64,000 nt of DNA from Cellulosimicrobium terreum (GCA_014803435.1 JACYFD010000001.1:62001-126000); one strand, 5' to 3'. Numbered from the stretch's first letter, positions 33,944 to 43,368 are shown. Numbers and translations are program-made. The notes: a model not told the origin generated them from the letters alone.

Positions 33944-35532
33944 AGCCGGTACGGGGCCTGACCCTGGGCGAGCGCTACCGCCTCGTGCGGCGCATCGCCA
34001 TCGGCGGGATGGGCGAGGTCTGGGTCGCGGACGACGACGCCCTCGGGCGCGAGGTCGCGGTCAAGGTGCTGCGCCCCGAGTACGCGGGGAACCAGGACTT
34101 CCTCAACCGGCTGCGGACCGAGGCGCGCAACAGCGCGGCGCTGTCGCACCCGAACATCGCCCAGATGTACGACTACGGCGAGCAGCGCGGCTCCGGCTAC
34201 CTCGTCATGGAGCTCATCGTGGGCGAGCCCATGGCGGACCTCCTCGAGCGCGAGCCCGTGCTGCCACCGATGCGCCTCCTGCCGATCCTGTCGCAGACGT
34301 CGCGCGGCCTCCACGCCGCGCACGTGGCGGGTGTCGTGCACCGGGACGTCAAGCCGGGCAACATCCTCATCGACCGCTCCGGCACCGTGAAGATCACGGA
34401 CTTCGGGGTGTCGCTCGCGGCGAACCAGGTACCGATGACGGCGACCGGCATGGTCATGGGCACGGCGCAGTACCTGTCGCCCGAGCAGGCCGTCGGGCAG
34501 GCAGCGACGGGCGCGTCCGACGTCTACGCGCTCGGGATCGTGGCGTACGAGTCCGTCGTCGGTCACCGCCCCTTCACGGGGTCGACGCCGGTGGACATCG
34601 CCGTCGCGCACGTCAACGAGGCCGTCCCGCTGCTGCCGTCGTCGGTCGATGCCGAGCTCGCCGCGCTCATCATGGCGATGCTCGAGAAGGACCCGACGAA
34701 GCGGCCCCGCACGGCGGCGGCCCTCGCGCAGACGCTCGACGAGATCGACCGCCGGCTCGCGTCCGACCCGTGGTCCGCCGCGATCGCGGGTGGTGGCCGC
34801 CGCGCGCGCCGCGCCCGGGAGACCGTGCAGGACGTGGCCCCCGTCATCACGCCGATCGTCATCCCCACCGCGGTCCGGGAGACACCCGGGCCTGGCGTTC
34901 CCGTCGCCGTGCCCCCGCCGCCTGCGCCCCCGCGAGAGGCCACCGAGGTGCCGGCTCCAGCACGACCCGCTCAGCCCGGTCCTGCTCTGCCCTGGGAGCG
35001 ACCTGCTCCCGCGCGACCCGCCTCGGACGAGACCACCGAGGACTCCGTGCACGGAGGCGCGCCACGCACCTACCCGCCACGACGGGAGATGCACGCGTCG
35101 ACCCGTGCGCGTCGCCCGTCCCCGGCCCGGCCCGCGCAGGGCGTCCACGGGGACCCGACGGCGGACCGCGCGGTCCCGACGACGCGCGCGGAACGACGTC
35201 GGGCCGAGCAGGGCCCGGACCGCGCCGGCCCGACCGAGGGTCGACGCACGTCGACCACGACGGGTCAGCGCATCGGCGGGATCCCTCGGGGGATGACGTG
35301 GCCGCTGATCGCCCTGCTCGGGCTGCTGCTCGTGCTGGTGATCGCGACCCTCACCGCGGGCAAGGGCTCCGCCGCACCGCTCGGATCAGCTTCCGAAATG
35401 CCGGGCATGACCCGGATCGTGACGACATCGTTGCCTGCCGGAGCGGGTGGCGGGCCCACGGATGGGATGATTGCGCCAGACGTGCCGCGCGCGGACGCGC
35501 GTGCGGTTCCGACGAATCCGAAGGACGAATGA
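33940..35532 (+). CDS. pknA: Ser/Thr protein kinase, PknA-type
   Basis: A 530-residue membrane kinase. The catalytic domain (about 1-270) has IAIGGMGEVW (P-loop), Lys42, VVHRDVKPGNILI (Asp136) and ITDFGVS (Asp154). A long Pro/Arg/Ala-rich cytoplasmic linker (about 290-445) leads to one membrane segment (WPLIALLGLLLVLVIATL) and a short extracellular tail without PASTA repeats, which separates PknA from PknB. It starts at ATG 33940, overlapping pbpA by 4 nt. Confidence 0.92.
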   Translation: MKPVRGLTLGERYRLVRRIAIGGMGEVWVADDDALGREVAVKVLRPEYAGNQDFLNRLRTEARNSAALSHPNIAQMYDYGEQRGSGYLVMELIVGEPMADLLEREPVLPPMRLLPILSQTSRGLHAAHVAGVVHRDVKPGNILIDRSGTVKITDFGVSLAANQVPMTATGMVMGTAQYLSPEQAVGQAATGASDVYALGIVAYESVVGHRPFTGSTPVDIAVAHVNEAVPLLPSSVDAELAALIMAMLEKDPTKRPRTAAALAQTLDEIDRRLASDPWSAAIAGGGRRARRARETVQDVAPVITPIVIPTAVRETPGPGVPVAVPPPPAPPREATEVPAPARPAQPGPALPWERPAPARPASDETTEDSVHGGAPRTYPPRREMHASTRARRPSPARPAQGVHGDPTADRAVPTTRAERRRAEQGPDRAGPTEGRRTSTTTGQRIGGIPRGMTWPLIALLGLLLVLVIATLTAGKGSAAPLGSASEMPGMTRIVTTSLPAGAGGGPTDGMIAPDVPRADARAVPTNPKDE

Positions 35533-37581
35533 GTGGTGGAGAACGCACCCAGAGTGCTCGCCGGTCGCTACGAGGTCGGTGAGCTCATCGGCCGCGGTGG
35601 CATGGCCGAGGTCCACATCGGGCACGACACACGCCTCGGCCGCACCGTCGCGATCAAGATCCTGCGCTCCGACCTCGCCCGGGACCCCACGTTCCTGGCC
35701 CGGTTCCGGCGCGAGGCCCAGGCGGCAGCGTCCCTGAACCACCCGGCGATCGTCGCGGTCTACGACACGGGCGAGGACGTCCACTCGGACCCCACCGGCG
35801 CGTCCGTGCACATCCCGTTCATCGTCATGGAATACGTCGAGGGCCACACGGTCCGCGACATCCTGCGCGACGGTCAGGCCGTGCCGATCGACGAGGCCGT
35901 CGAGATCACCGCCGGTGTCCTGGCGGCGCTCGAGTACTCGCACCACGCGGGGATCGTGCACCGGGACATCAAGCCGGCGAACGTCATGATCACGCCCACG
36001 GGCGCGGTGAAGGTCATGGACTTCGGCATCGCGCGTGCGATGGCGGACTCCGCCGCGACCATGACGCAGACGCAGGCCGTCATCGGCACCGCGCAGTACC
36101 TGTCGCCCGAGCAGGCGCGCGGCGAGACCGTCGACGCCCGCAGCGACCTGTACTCGACCGGCTGCCTGCTGTACGAGCTGCTCACGGGCCGCCCGCCGTT
36201 CATCGGCGACTCGCCCGTCGCCGTCGCGTACCAGCACGTGCGCGAGGCTCCCGCCACGCCCAGCGTCCTCGCCCCCGACGTGCCGGAGGTCCTCGACCGC
36301 ATCACGCTCAAGGCGCTCGCCAAGGACCGCACCAACCGGTACTCGAGCGCAGCCGAGTTCCGCGCCGACCTGGAGAACGCCGTGCGCGGCGGGCACATCA
36401 CCGCGCCGGCGCTCGGTGTCGCCGCCGCTGCCGCCGGTCTCGGGGCCGTCGCCGCGGCGGACATGCAGCCGACGATGGTCGAGTCGGCCACCCAGGTCAT
36501 GAGTCCGGCGAACCCGTGGGAGACGACGAACACCGCACCCGCGGTCCCGCCGGGCGACGTACCCGGCGAGGACGAGGAGGAGCACAAGAGCCGCAAGGGG
36601 CTCATGTGGACCCTCATCACGATCGGCGCCCTCGCGATCGCCGCGATCATCACGATGTTCGTGCTCAACCAGGGACCGGACGAGCCCGAGCTCACGGCCG
36701 TGCCGACCCTGTCCGCCGACGTCACGCCCGCGGACGCCGAGAAGCAGATCACCGACGCCGGGTTCCAGTTCGAGAAGCTGATCGACCCGGACTCCGACGA
36801 GCCCGAGGACACGTTCGTCCGACAGACCCCCGCGGGCGGTACGCAGGCCGAGCCCAACTCGACGGTGTCCGTGTACTTCTCGGGCGGGCCGGACTCCGTC
36901 CAGGTCCCCGACCTCGCTGGTCTGACCCAGGAGGAGGCTCGGGCGGAGCTGGAGGAGGCCAACCTCACCGCCGGCAACGTCGAGCGGGAGGACTCCAGGG
37001 ACGTCGAGCAGGACCACGTCACCAAGACCGAGCCCGCCGCGGACGAGACCGTCACGCCCGGGTCGACCGTGACCCTGTTCGTCTCGACCGGCAACGTCGG
37101 CCTGCCCGACCTCGTGGGCTCGGCGCGAGCGGACGCAGAGAAGCAGATCACCGACCTCGGCCTGACGCCGAAGGTCAACGAGGTCGAGTCGGACGAGACC
37201 GAGGGCAACGTGATCGCGCAGCGGCCGGAGCCTGGTTCCGTCGCGCAGGGGTCGACCGTCGAGATCGACGTCGCGATCCCGCCCGCGGCGGAGATGACGG
37301 CGGTCCCTGGCAACCTGGCTGGCATGACCGAGCAGCAGGCGACCGAGACGCTCAACGCGAACGCTCTCAACGCAGGTGAGCGCATCACCCAGGAGTCGGA
37401 CCAGTGGCCTGCGGGCATCGTCATCGGCTCCGACCCCGGAGCGAACACTCAGCTCGAGGAAGGGTCCGACGTCCGGCTCATCGTCTCCACCGGTCCTCCC
37501 GCCACAGGTGGCGAAGGTGGCGAGAACCCCCCTCCGCCGGGCGACGAGGACGGCGACGGCCAGCCCGACGGCGAGGGCTGA
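35533..37581 (+). CDS. pknB: Ser/Thr protein kinase PknB with four PASTA domains
   Basis: A 682-residue membrane kinase starting at GTG 35533 (a second GTG follows directly). Catalytic domain motifs: LIGRGGMAEVH, Lys42, IVHRDIKPANVMI (Asp145) and VMDFGIAR (Asp163). One membrane segment (about 356-378) is followed by four PASTA domains that bind muropeptides and lipid II, so the kinase senses cell-wall precursors. The tail is Gly/Pro/Glu-rich. It is the last gene of the operon and ends before a strong terminator. Confidence 0.95.
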   Translation: MVENAPRVLAGRYEVGELIGRGGMAEVHIGHDTRLGRTVAIKILRSDLARDPTFLARFRREAQAAASLNHPAIVAVYDTGEDVHSDPTGASVHIPFIVMEYVEGHTVRDILRDGQAVPIDEAVEITAGVLAALEYSHHAGIVHRDIKPANVMITPTGAVKVMDFGIARAMADSAATMTQTQAVIGTAQYLSPEQARGETVDARSDLYSTGCLLYELLTGRPPFIGDSPVAVAYQHVREAPATPSVLAPDVPEVLDRITLKALAKDRTNRYSSAAEFRADLENAVRGGHITAPALGVAAAAAGLGAVAAADMQPTMVESATQVMSPANPWETTNTAPAVPPGDVPGEDEEEHKSRKGLMWTLITIGALAIAAIITMFVLNQGPDEPELTAVPTLSADVTPADAEKQITDAGFQFEKLIDPDSDEPEDTFVRQTPAGGTQAEPNSTVSVYFSGGPDSVQVPDLAGLTQEEARAELEEANLTAGNVEREDSRDVEQDHVTKTEPAADETVTPGSTVTLFVSTGNVGLPDLVGSARADAEKQITDLGLTPKVNEVESDETEGNVIAQRPEPGSVAQGSTVEIDVAIPPAAEMTAVPGNLAGMTEQQATETLNANALNAGERITQESDQWPAGIVIGSDPGANTQLEEGSDVRLIVSTGPPATGGEGGENPPPPGDEDGDGQPDGEG

Positions 37582-37614
37582 GACACCCGCACGGAGTCAC
37601 CGCGCCCGACGCAC

Positions 37615-37648
37615 GACGGCCGCTCACCTCGCGAGGTGAGCGGCCGTC
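37615..37648. terminator. Bidirectional palindromic terminator after pknB
   Basis: Perfect 17-bp arms (37615-37631 and 37632-37648) form a continuous palindrome between the convergent pknB and glutamine amidotransferase genes. Confidence 0.85.
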
Positions 37649-37693
37649 GTCGTGATGGAGAGCAGCGGGCGCGTGGCCCGACGCAGGTGACCG

Positions 37694-38353
37694 CTACTTC
37701 CGCACGAGCGGCGCCATGCCCGCGGAGCGCTCCACCGCGCCCGCCAGGCCGCATTCCTCGAGCCAATTGGCGAGCAGCCGGTGCCCACCCTCGGTGAGCA
37801 CGGACTCGGGGTGGAACTGGACGCCGTGCAGGGGCAGCTCGCGGTGTCGTACGGCCATGATCACGCCGGTCTCCGTCTCGGCCGTCACCTCGAGCTCGGC
37901 GGGGACCGTCCCGGACACGACGGCCAGCGAGTGGTACCGGGTCGCGGTGAAGGGGGAGGGCAGCCCGGTCAGGACGCTCGCGCCGTCGTGCTGGACGAGG
38001 CTCGTCTTGCCGTGCATCAGCTCGGGCGCGTGCGTGACGGTCGCGCCGTAGACCTCGGCGAGGGCCTGGTGCCCCAGGCACACGCCGAGCATCGGGGTGC
38101 TCGACGTGGCGCACGCACGGATCACGTGCTCGCTCTGCCCGGCCTCCTTCGGCGTCCCCGGTCCGGGGGAGACGAGCACGCCGTCGAACACCGTGCCGTC
38201 GGTGTCGTGGAAGCGGCCGTCGGCGTCCGGCTCGGGCACGGCGTCGTTGCGCACGACGACGGTCTGCGCGCCGAGCTGGTCGAGGTAGCCGACGATCGTG
38301 TAGACGAACGAGTCGTAGTTGTCGACGACGAGGATGCGGGTCGGGCGAGTCAC
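37694..38353 (-). CDS. pabA: Class I glutamine amidotransferase, TrpG/PabA type
   Basis: A 219-residue amidotransferase starting at GTG 38353. ILVVDNYDSFVYTIVGYLDQ opens the domain; GVCLGHQALAEVYG holds the nucleophile Cys, and GVQFHPESVLTEGGH holds the catalytic His and Glu. It releases ammonia from glutamine for anthranilate or aminodeoxychorismate synthase. No synthase large subunit is adjacent, so the partner is ambiguous; this locus in actinobacteria is usually named pabA. It overlaps the upstream small membrane gene by 4 nt. Confidence 0.88.
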   Translation of the reverse strand: MTRPTRILVVDNYDSFVYTIVGYLDQLGAQTVVVRNDAVPEPDADGRFHDTDGTVFDGVLVSPGPGTPKEAGQSEHVIRACATSSTPMLGVCLGHQALAEVYGATVTHAPELMHGKTSLVQHDGASVLTGLPSPFTATRYHSLAVVSGTVPAELEVTAETETGVIMAVRHRELPLHGVQFHPESVLTEGGHRLLANWLEECGLAGAVERSAGMAPLVRK

Positions 38354-38550
38354 AGCTGTGCCTCCACAGGCGACGGGACGAGGGCGGCGGCGTCCGTCTG
38401 GACGTTGGGATCGTTGAAGGGCATGTACTCGGCGACGACCGGGAACAGCCACTCGAAGCACACGAGCACGACGGCGGCCGCGAGGACGAGCAGGATCAGC
38501 ACCCGCACCCAGGCCGGGCCGGGAAGGACACGCCACAGCGCCCCGTACAT
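38350..38550 (-). CDS. Small single-pass membrane protein, 66 aa
   Basis: A 66-residue protein with one membrane segment (VRVLILLVLAAAVVLVCFEW). It overlaps the sortase stop by one base and the pabA start by 4 nt, so it is clearly a real cotranslated gene. Similar small proteins occur at this place in related genomes. It may assist the sortase or DUF881 protein; no function is known. Confidence 0.8.
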   Translation of the reverse strand: MYGALWRVLPGPAWVRVLILLVLAAAVVLVCFEWLFPVVAEYMPFNDPNVQTDAAALVPSPVEAQL

Positions 38551-39341
38551 CAGGAGCCTCCCTCATCGGTGCTGTCGGGCGCCGGAGCCGCCTCGCCCAC
38601 CAGGTCGGGCGGCGTCCCGTCCTCGACGGGCAGCCAGTAGTCGAAGACCGCGTTGACGATGAACCGCTGCTGGAGCGAGTTGAGCCCGATCGGGTGGCAC
38701 GTGGTGAGCGTGAGGTAGCGCTCCGTCGGCTCGACACCGGCCTGCCAGGGGACCGGGGCGACGGCGTCGACCGCGTCGGGCAGCACGGCGCGCATCTCGG
38801 TGACCCGGTAGACGTACCAAGTCCCGTCGGCCTCCACGACGAGCGGGTCGCCCTCCTGGAGCTCCTCGGCGCGGTGGAAGACCGCTCCGTAGGTCATCCG
38901 GTGGCCGGCGAGGGAGAAGTTCCCGACGTCGCCCGGCATGACGGTCTCCGGGTAGTGCCCCGCCATGGCCTTGTCGAGCACCTCGCGCTTGTCCGTGCCC
39001 TGTGCCATCGGCATCACGGCGTCGTCCCAGCGGGGCACGTGCAGGGTCCCGAACACCTCGCCCTCCGCGGGTTGGTCCATCACGGGCGGGTCGTCGCGGC
39101 GCACCGCGACGGCGACGTCCTGCGGGTCGGCGGTGGGTGCGTCGAGCTCCTGGAGGATCTCCGCCTGCACCCTGTCCGCCTGCACGTCCGTCCACCAGAG
39201 CTGCCACACGACGTACAGCCCGAGGAGCACGCCCAGGGTGATGAGGATCTCGCCGAGCACCCCGACGAACGCCGACGCGCCGCCCCGACGACGTGCGTGC
39301 CCAGGGCGGCGGCGCACGTCGGCACCGGCCGGAACGGTCAC
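38550..39341 (-). CDS. srtE: Class E sortase
   Basis: A 263-residue membrane-bound transpeptidase that cleaves LAXTG-type sorting signals and attaches proteins to the cell wall. One N-terminal membrane segment (VGVLGEILITLGVLLGLYVV) precedes the sortase domain with catalytic His in SLAGHRMTYGAVFHR, Cys in YLTLTTCHPIGLNS and Arg in LQQRFIV. Start is GTG 39341, overlapping the DUF881 stop by 4 nt. A LASTG-terminated surface protein lies at 50155-51738 and is a likely substrate. Confidence 0.92.
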   Translation of the reverse strand: MTVPAGADVRRRPGHARRRGGASAFVGVLGEILITLGVLLGLYVVWQLWWTDVQADRVQAEILQELDAPTADPQDVAVAVRRDDPPVMDQPAEGEVFGTLHVPRWDDAVMPMAQGTDKREVLDKAMAGHYPETVMPGDVGNFSLAGHRMTYGAVFHRAEELQEGDPLVVEADGTWYVYRVTEMRAVLPDAVDAVAPVPWQAGVEPTERYLTLTTCHPIGLNSLQQRFIVNAVFDYWLPVEDGTPPDLVGEAAPAPDSTDEGGS

Positions 39342-40123
39342 TGCTGGGTCCCGGCGGCGGGTCGCGCGAACTTGAGCTCGAGCGCGCCCTCGTAGCGCGG
39401 CATGTCGATGCGGTCCTCGGCCGTGACGTCCCAGCCGAGGTTCACGGCGTCCACGTACTGCCGGTACACCTGGATGCCCTCCGACCGGTCCAGCGCGGCA
39501 CGCATCGCGTCCGGGTCGCCCACGGCCTCGACGACGTAGGGCGGGGAGTAGACACGCCCGTGGAGGAGGAGGATGTTGCCGGCGCACCGGAAGGCCGACG
39601 TCGCGGTGACCCGCTGCCCCTGCAGCGTCATCGCCTCCGCACCGCCCGCCCAGAGGGCGTTCACGACCGACTGGACGTCCTGCTGGTGCACGACGAGGTC
39701 GTCCGCGTTGATGCTGGCGGGATAGCTCCCGTCCGGAGGAGCGTCGTCGAGCGCGACGGACAGTCCCGGACCGGTGACCGCGATCGTCGCGGCGGCGATA
39801 CCGCTGCGGGTCTCCAGGTCGTCGTCGACGACGGGAACCTGTCCGCGAGGTGCCGACAGCTCGGCGATCTCGTCGTTCAGGGAGTCGACGGTGCCGGACA
39901 GCCGCTCCACCCGGCTCGACTCCTGGTCGACGAGCTGTGCGAGGTTCTCGGGGTGCCGCGACTCCTCGCCGCGCGCGAGCCGGGCGTTCGCGGTGAACAG
40001 GACGCCGGCGAGGGCGAGGACCAGCGCGACGCTCAGGGCCGCGCGGAGCCGGCGGGATCGCGACGCCGGGGGTGCGGCAGCAGCAGCGGGGCGACCGACG
40101 GAGGAGTCGTCGACCTCGGGCAC
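39338..40123 (-). CDS. DUF881-family membrane protein
   Basis: A 261-residue protein. One membrane segment (LSVALVLALAGVLFTANARL), a coiled coil (ENLAQLVDQESSRVERLSGT) and a C-terminal DUF881 domain (INADDLVVHQQDVQSVVNAL, then GDPDAMRAAL). The GTG start at 40123 follows an exceptionally long GGAGGGAGG site. DUF881 proteins sit next to crgA and sortase E in many actinobacteria and may act in division-septum assembly; activity is not established. Confidence 0.85.
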   Translation of the reverse strand: MPEVDDSSVGRPAAAAAPPASRSRRLRAALSVALVLALAGVLFTANARLARGEESRHPENLAQLVDQESSRVERLSGTVDSLNDEIAELSAPRGQVPVVDDDLETRSGIAAATIAVTGPGLSVALDDAPPDGSYPASINADDLVVHQQDVQSVVNALWAGGAEAMTLQGQRVTATSAFRCAGNILLLHGRVYSPPYVVEAVGDPDAMRAALDRSEGIQVYRQYVDAVNLGWDVTAEDRIDMPRYEGALELKFARPAAGTQQ

Positions 40124-40354
40124 CTGCCGCCTCCCTCCTCCACCGACCGGTGGGATCACTGTCCGCGCGCGCGGATGCACATCCTAGTCTGCGCGCCCAC
40201 TACGCTAGACGACGAATGTCGTTGTCGATCGCCCGTCAGGGGCGGCGGCGACGACGCACTCGAACCATGCACGGTTCCTGCACGCCGACGGCAGACCCGC
40301 GACCGCGGGGCGGCTGCGGCGTCGGGAACCTCACCAGGACAGGAGCCCGAACTC

Positions 40355-40609
40355 GTGCCCGAGTCGAAGTCCCGCAAGAAGCCGGCCAAGGCCGCCCGCG
40401 CCCCTCGCGCACCGAAGCCCGAGGGGGGCAACCCGACCTGGCTGGTCCCCACCATGCTGACGCTGATGCTCGTCGGCCTGGCCTGGATCGTCCTGTTCTA
40501 CCTGAGCGGGCCCAACCAGCTGCCCATCCCCGCCCTGGAGGCCTGGAACCTCGCCGTGGGCTTCGCATTCATCATCGCGGGCTTCGCGCTCACGACACGC
40601 TGGAAGTGA
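40355..40609 (+). CDS. crgA: CrgA cell-division protein
   Basis: An 84-residue protein with a basic cytoplasmic N-terminus (KSRKKPAKAARAPRAPKPEG) and two membrane segments, the hallmark of CrgA, which coordinates FtsZ-ring and septal peptidoglycan work. The start is GTG 40355 with AGGAG upstream. It is divergent from the DUF881 gene and ends at a hairpin terminator. Confidence 0.93.
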   Translation: MPESKSRKKPAKAARAPRAPKPEGGNPTWLVPTMLTLMLVGLAWIVLFYLSGPNQLPIPALEAWNLAVGFAFIIAGFALTTRWK

Positions 40610-40611
40610 CG

Positions 40612-40640
40612 ACGGTGCGGCCGTCCGCCGGCCGCACCGT
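40612..40640. terminator. Hairpin terminator after crgA
   Basis: Arms ACGGTGCGGCC (40612-40622) and GGCCGCACCGT (40630-40640). A single TGTGAATAA DnaA-box-like sequence follows at 40703. Confidence 0.75.
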
Positions 40641-40728
40641 GCCGGTGGCGCGGGCTGTCGCGTCGCCACGGGGAGTTCCACGGGTGTAGTTCGTTCCACA
40701 CCTGTGAATAACTCTGGGGATAACTTCT

Positions 40729-41643
40729 TCAGCCCCCGAGGACCTGCGGGACCGTGGCGTACGTGTACGCCGACGCGGCGACGAGGACGACCGCGACCAC
40801 GACGGTCGCGGCGACCGACACGAGCACGCGCCTGTCCCGGGGGGCGTAGGCGTACGCCGCGCCCAGGGCGAGCCCGACGACGAGACCGCCCAGGTGAGCC
40901 TGCCACGCGATCCCTCCGACGAAGAAGCCGATCGCGAAGTTGATCCCGATGAGCACGACGATCTGCATCGCGTTGCGCCCCGTGCGGCGCAGCACCAGCA
41001 AGATGGCACCGAAGAGCCCGAAGACGGCGCCGGAGGCCCCGACGACGGGCTGGTACCAGGTCTCGCTGAGCGGGCCGCCGGCCAGGAGCAGGTAGCCCAC
41101 GGAGCCACCGACGGCGGACAGCACGTAGAGCGCGACGAACCGCCACCGCCCGAGCATCTGCTCGAGGAACGGCCCGGTGATCCACAGGGCGTACATGTTG
41201 AACAGGATGTGCAGCGGAGAGGTCGAGTGCAGGAACGCCGCCGTGAGGAACCGGTACGGCTCCTGCTCGCCCAGCACCGGCGCGAACCACCACATCTGGG
41301 TCCACGACCCACCGGTCGCGAGCTGCAGGACCCAGCTGACGACGCACAGCCCGATGATCGTGAGCGTCACGACCGGTCGCCCGTCGCGGACCCGCCCCCC
41401 GAGCGCGGTGCGCTGCTGCGGGGCGTTGCGCGCGGCGTCGCGCACGCAGTCGACGCACTGGACGCCGACGGCGGCCGGGCGCTGGCACTCCGGGCAGGCG
41501 GGCCGGCCGCACCGCTGGCAGCGGACGTACGAGACGCGGTCGGTGTGTCGTGGGCAGACCGGCGGGACGGCAGGACCGTCGTGCGGTCCCGCCGTCCCGT
41601 AGGCGGGTGGGCCCGGTGGGCCCGGCGGTGTCGCGATGGTCAG
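40729..41643 (-). CDS. Rhomboid-family intramembrane serine protease with zinc-ribbon-like N-terminus
   Basis: A ~304-residue protein. A Pro/Gly-rich start leads to a Cys-rich segment with CPRHTDRVSYVRCQRCGRPA and CPECQRP, a zinc-ribbon/B-box-like finger. Six membrane segments follow with the catalytic Ser in VVGASGAVFGLFGAILLVLR and the His in WQAHLGGLVVG. The start is uncertain: no ATG or GTG exists in the early frame, and a CTG at 41641-41643 overlapping the cyclophilin stop is the best candidate. It cleaves membrane-protein substrates. It is coupled to ppiA upstream. Confidence 0.82.
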   Translation of the reverse strand: MTIATPPGPPGPPAYGTAGPHDGPAVPPVCPRHTDRVSYVRCQRCGRPACPECQRPAAVGVQCVDCVRDAARNAPQQRTALGGRVRDGRPVVTLTIIGLCVVSWVLQLATGGSWTQMWWFAPVLGEQEPYRFLTAAFLHSTSPLHILFNMYALWITGPFLEQMLGRWRFVALYVLSAVGGSVGYLLLAGGPLSETWYQPVVGASGAVFGLFGAILLVLRRTGRNAMQIVVLIGINFAIGFFVGGIAWQAHLGGLVVGLALGAAYAYAPRDRRVLVSVAATVVVAVVLVAASAYTYATVPQVLGG

Positions 41644-42179
41644 TCCTCGATGGTGACCGAGGTGATGACGATGTCCTCCTGCGGACGGTCGCCCGGACGC
41701 GTGCGCGTCTCGTTGATGGCGTCCACGACGGCACGGGACTCGTCGTCCGCGACCTCGCCGAAGATCGTGTGCTTCCCGTTGAGCCAGGTCGTGGGGACGG
41801 TCGAGATGAAGAACTGCGAGCCGTTGGTGCCCTCGGTGGCCCCCGTGACCGGGTTGCGGCGCAGGCCGGCGTTCGCCATCGCGAGCAGGTAGGGGCGGTC
41901 GAACTGGAGCTCGGGGTGGATCTCGTCGTCGAACGTGTAGCCGGGGCCACCCGTGCCGGTTCCGAGCGGGCAGCCACCCTGGATCATGAAGTCCTTGATG
42001 ACCCGGTGGAAGATCAGCCCGTCGTAGAACGGCTCCGTGCGCTCGTCGCCGGTCCGGGGGTCGGCCCAGGCCTTGGTCCCCGAGGCGAGGCCGACGAAGT
42101 TGGCCACGGTCTTCGGGGCGTGGTTCGGCAGGAGCTCGACGCGGATGTCGCCCGCGGTCGTGTGAAAGGTTGCGAACAT
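41640..42179 (-). CDS. ppiA: Peptidyl-prolyl cis-trans isomerase, cyclophilin type
   Basis: A 179-residue cyclophilin. FATFHTTAGDIRVELLPNHA opens the barrel; FHRVIKDFMIQGGCPLGTG contains the catalytic Arg region, and GSQFFISTVPTTWLNGKH and GEV complete the active site. The ATG at 42179 is the family start; the frame is open 48 nt further upstream without family support. No signal peptide, so it is cytoplasmic. Confidence 0.93.
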   Translation of the reverse strand: MFATFHTTAGDIRVELLPNHAPKTVANFVGLASGTKAWADPRTGDERTEPFYDGLIFHRVIKDFMIQGGCPLGTGTGGPGYTFDDEIHPELQFDRPYLLAMANAGLRRNPVTGATEGTNGSQFFISTVPTTWLNGKHTIFGEVADDESRAVVDAINETRTRPGDRPQEDIVITSVTIED

Positions 42180-42329
42180 GCGCACCATCCTCGCACGAGA
42201 CCCGACCTGGACCCACGGCACGCACATCCGGGGGAAACCTCGCGAGACGACCGCGGTGGTGGCAGAGTGGAACGGGAAACGACAGGTTCCGCACCGTCCG
42301 TGACGGACGACGACACCCGGGGAGCGCGC

Positions 42330-43349
42330 ATGACCCGTTCTCGCTCAGCGAGCAGCACGATCAAGGATTCTCTCGGGTCGGTCGACACCGACAAGATCAA
42401 GGACCAGGCGGCCACCGCGGTCGCCTCGGCGCAGAGCACCGCCGGCCAGCTCGCCGACCAGGCGAAGGTGGCGGCGGTCCAGGCCAAGGACTGGGGCACG
42501 CCCAAGGTCGAGGCGTTCATCGAGTGGCTCCAGCCGCGCGTCGAGAAGGCCTGGCAGGACAGCGTCCAGGCCGCGGCGCCACGCGTCGAGAAGGCGGCCG
42601 AGAAGGCCGGACCCGCCATCGACAACGCGCACGACAGGCTGGTCGACGACCTGCTGCCGAAGATCGTCGCGAGCTTCAACGCGGCGGCTGAGACTGCGGC
42701 AGCAGCAGCCGAGCGTGCCGCGGGCAGCGCCGCCGAGGCCACGGCGGCTGCGAGCGACCTCTCGCGCCGGCAGGCCAAGAAGTTCGCCAAGCAGGCGAAG
42801 GCCGCGGCGAAGGAGGCCGGCAAGCAGGCCGAGAAGGCGTCGAAGAAGGCGAGCAAGGAGGCCGAGAAGGCCGCGAAGGACGGCTCGTCCGGCAAGGCCG
42901 TGTGGTGGGTCGTCGGAGGCATCACCGCCGCCGGCGTCGGCTACGTCCTCTACCGCCGCGCTCAGCCCACGACCGACCCCTGGGCCGAGCCGTGGGAGCA
43001 GGAGGGCCAGCAGGTCCGCTTCGACGACGTCGTGGACGACGCACGGCACGCCGTGGGTGACGCCGCCGAGTCCCTCGGCGAGGCCGCGGGTGCCGCGGTC
43101 GCGAAGGGCCGCGAGACGACCGACAAGCTCGCCGGTCGCGCCGCGGGGGTCCGGGACGACGTCAGCGACCGCGTGACCGAGGCCGTCTCCGACGCCAAGG
43201 ACGCCGTGAAGAAGACCACGACGCGTGCGCGCCGCAAGACCGGGGACGCGGCCGACGACGTCGCAGAGGCAGCCGACGACGCGCGCGGGGCCGCCGAGGC
43301 GAAGGCCGAGGAGGCCGTGGACAGGGCGAAGGACGCCGGGGACGCCTGA
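42330..43349 (+). CDS. Ala/Lys/Glu-rich helical protein with one membrane segment
   Basis: A 339-residue protein starting at ATG 42330. It is mainly long amphipathic helices of Ala, Lys, Glu and Asp, with repeats of the KAAKEAGKQAEKAS type before one membrane segment (AVWWVVGGITAAGVGYVLYR, about 191-211), then a second helical part rich in DAKDAVKKTT-type repeats. Such sequences resemble apolipoprotein/LEA-like or histone-tail-like proteins and may bind membrane, DNA or peptidoglycan. It stands alone between ppiA and the tRNA genes. Confidence 0.7.
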   Translation: MTRSRSASSTIKDSLGSVDTDKIKDQAATAVASAQSTAGQLADQAKVAAVQAKDWGTPKVEAFIEWLQPRVEKAWQDSVQAAAPRVEKAAEKAGPAIDNAHDRLVDDLLPKIVASFNAAAETAAAAAERAAGSAAEATAAASDLSRRQAKKFAKQAKAAAKEAGKQAEKASKKASKEAEKAAKDGSSGKAVWWVVGGITAAGVGYVLYRRAQPTTDPWAEPWEQEGQQVRFDDVVDDARHAVGDAAESLGEAAGAAVAKGRETTDKLAGRAAGVRDDVSDRVTEAVSDAKDAVKKTTTRARRKTGDAADDVAEAADDARGAAEAKAEEAVDRAKDAGDA

Positions 43350-43368
43350 CCGGGTACGAAGAACGTCG

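Noticed and set aside
40703..40711. DnaA-box-like TGTGAATAA after crgA
   Set aside because: One mismatch, isolated, and far from oriC; likely chance.
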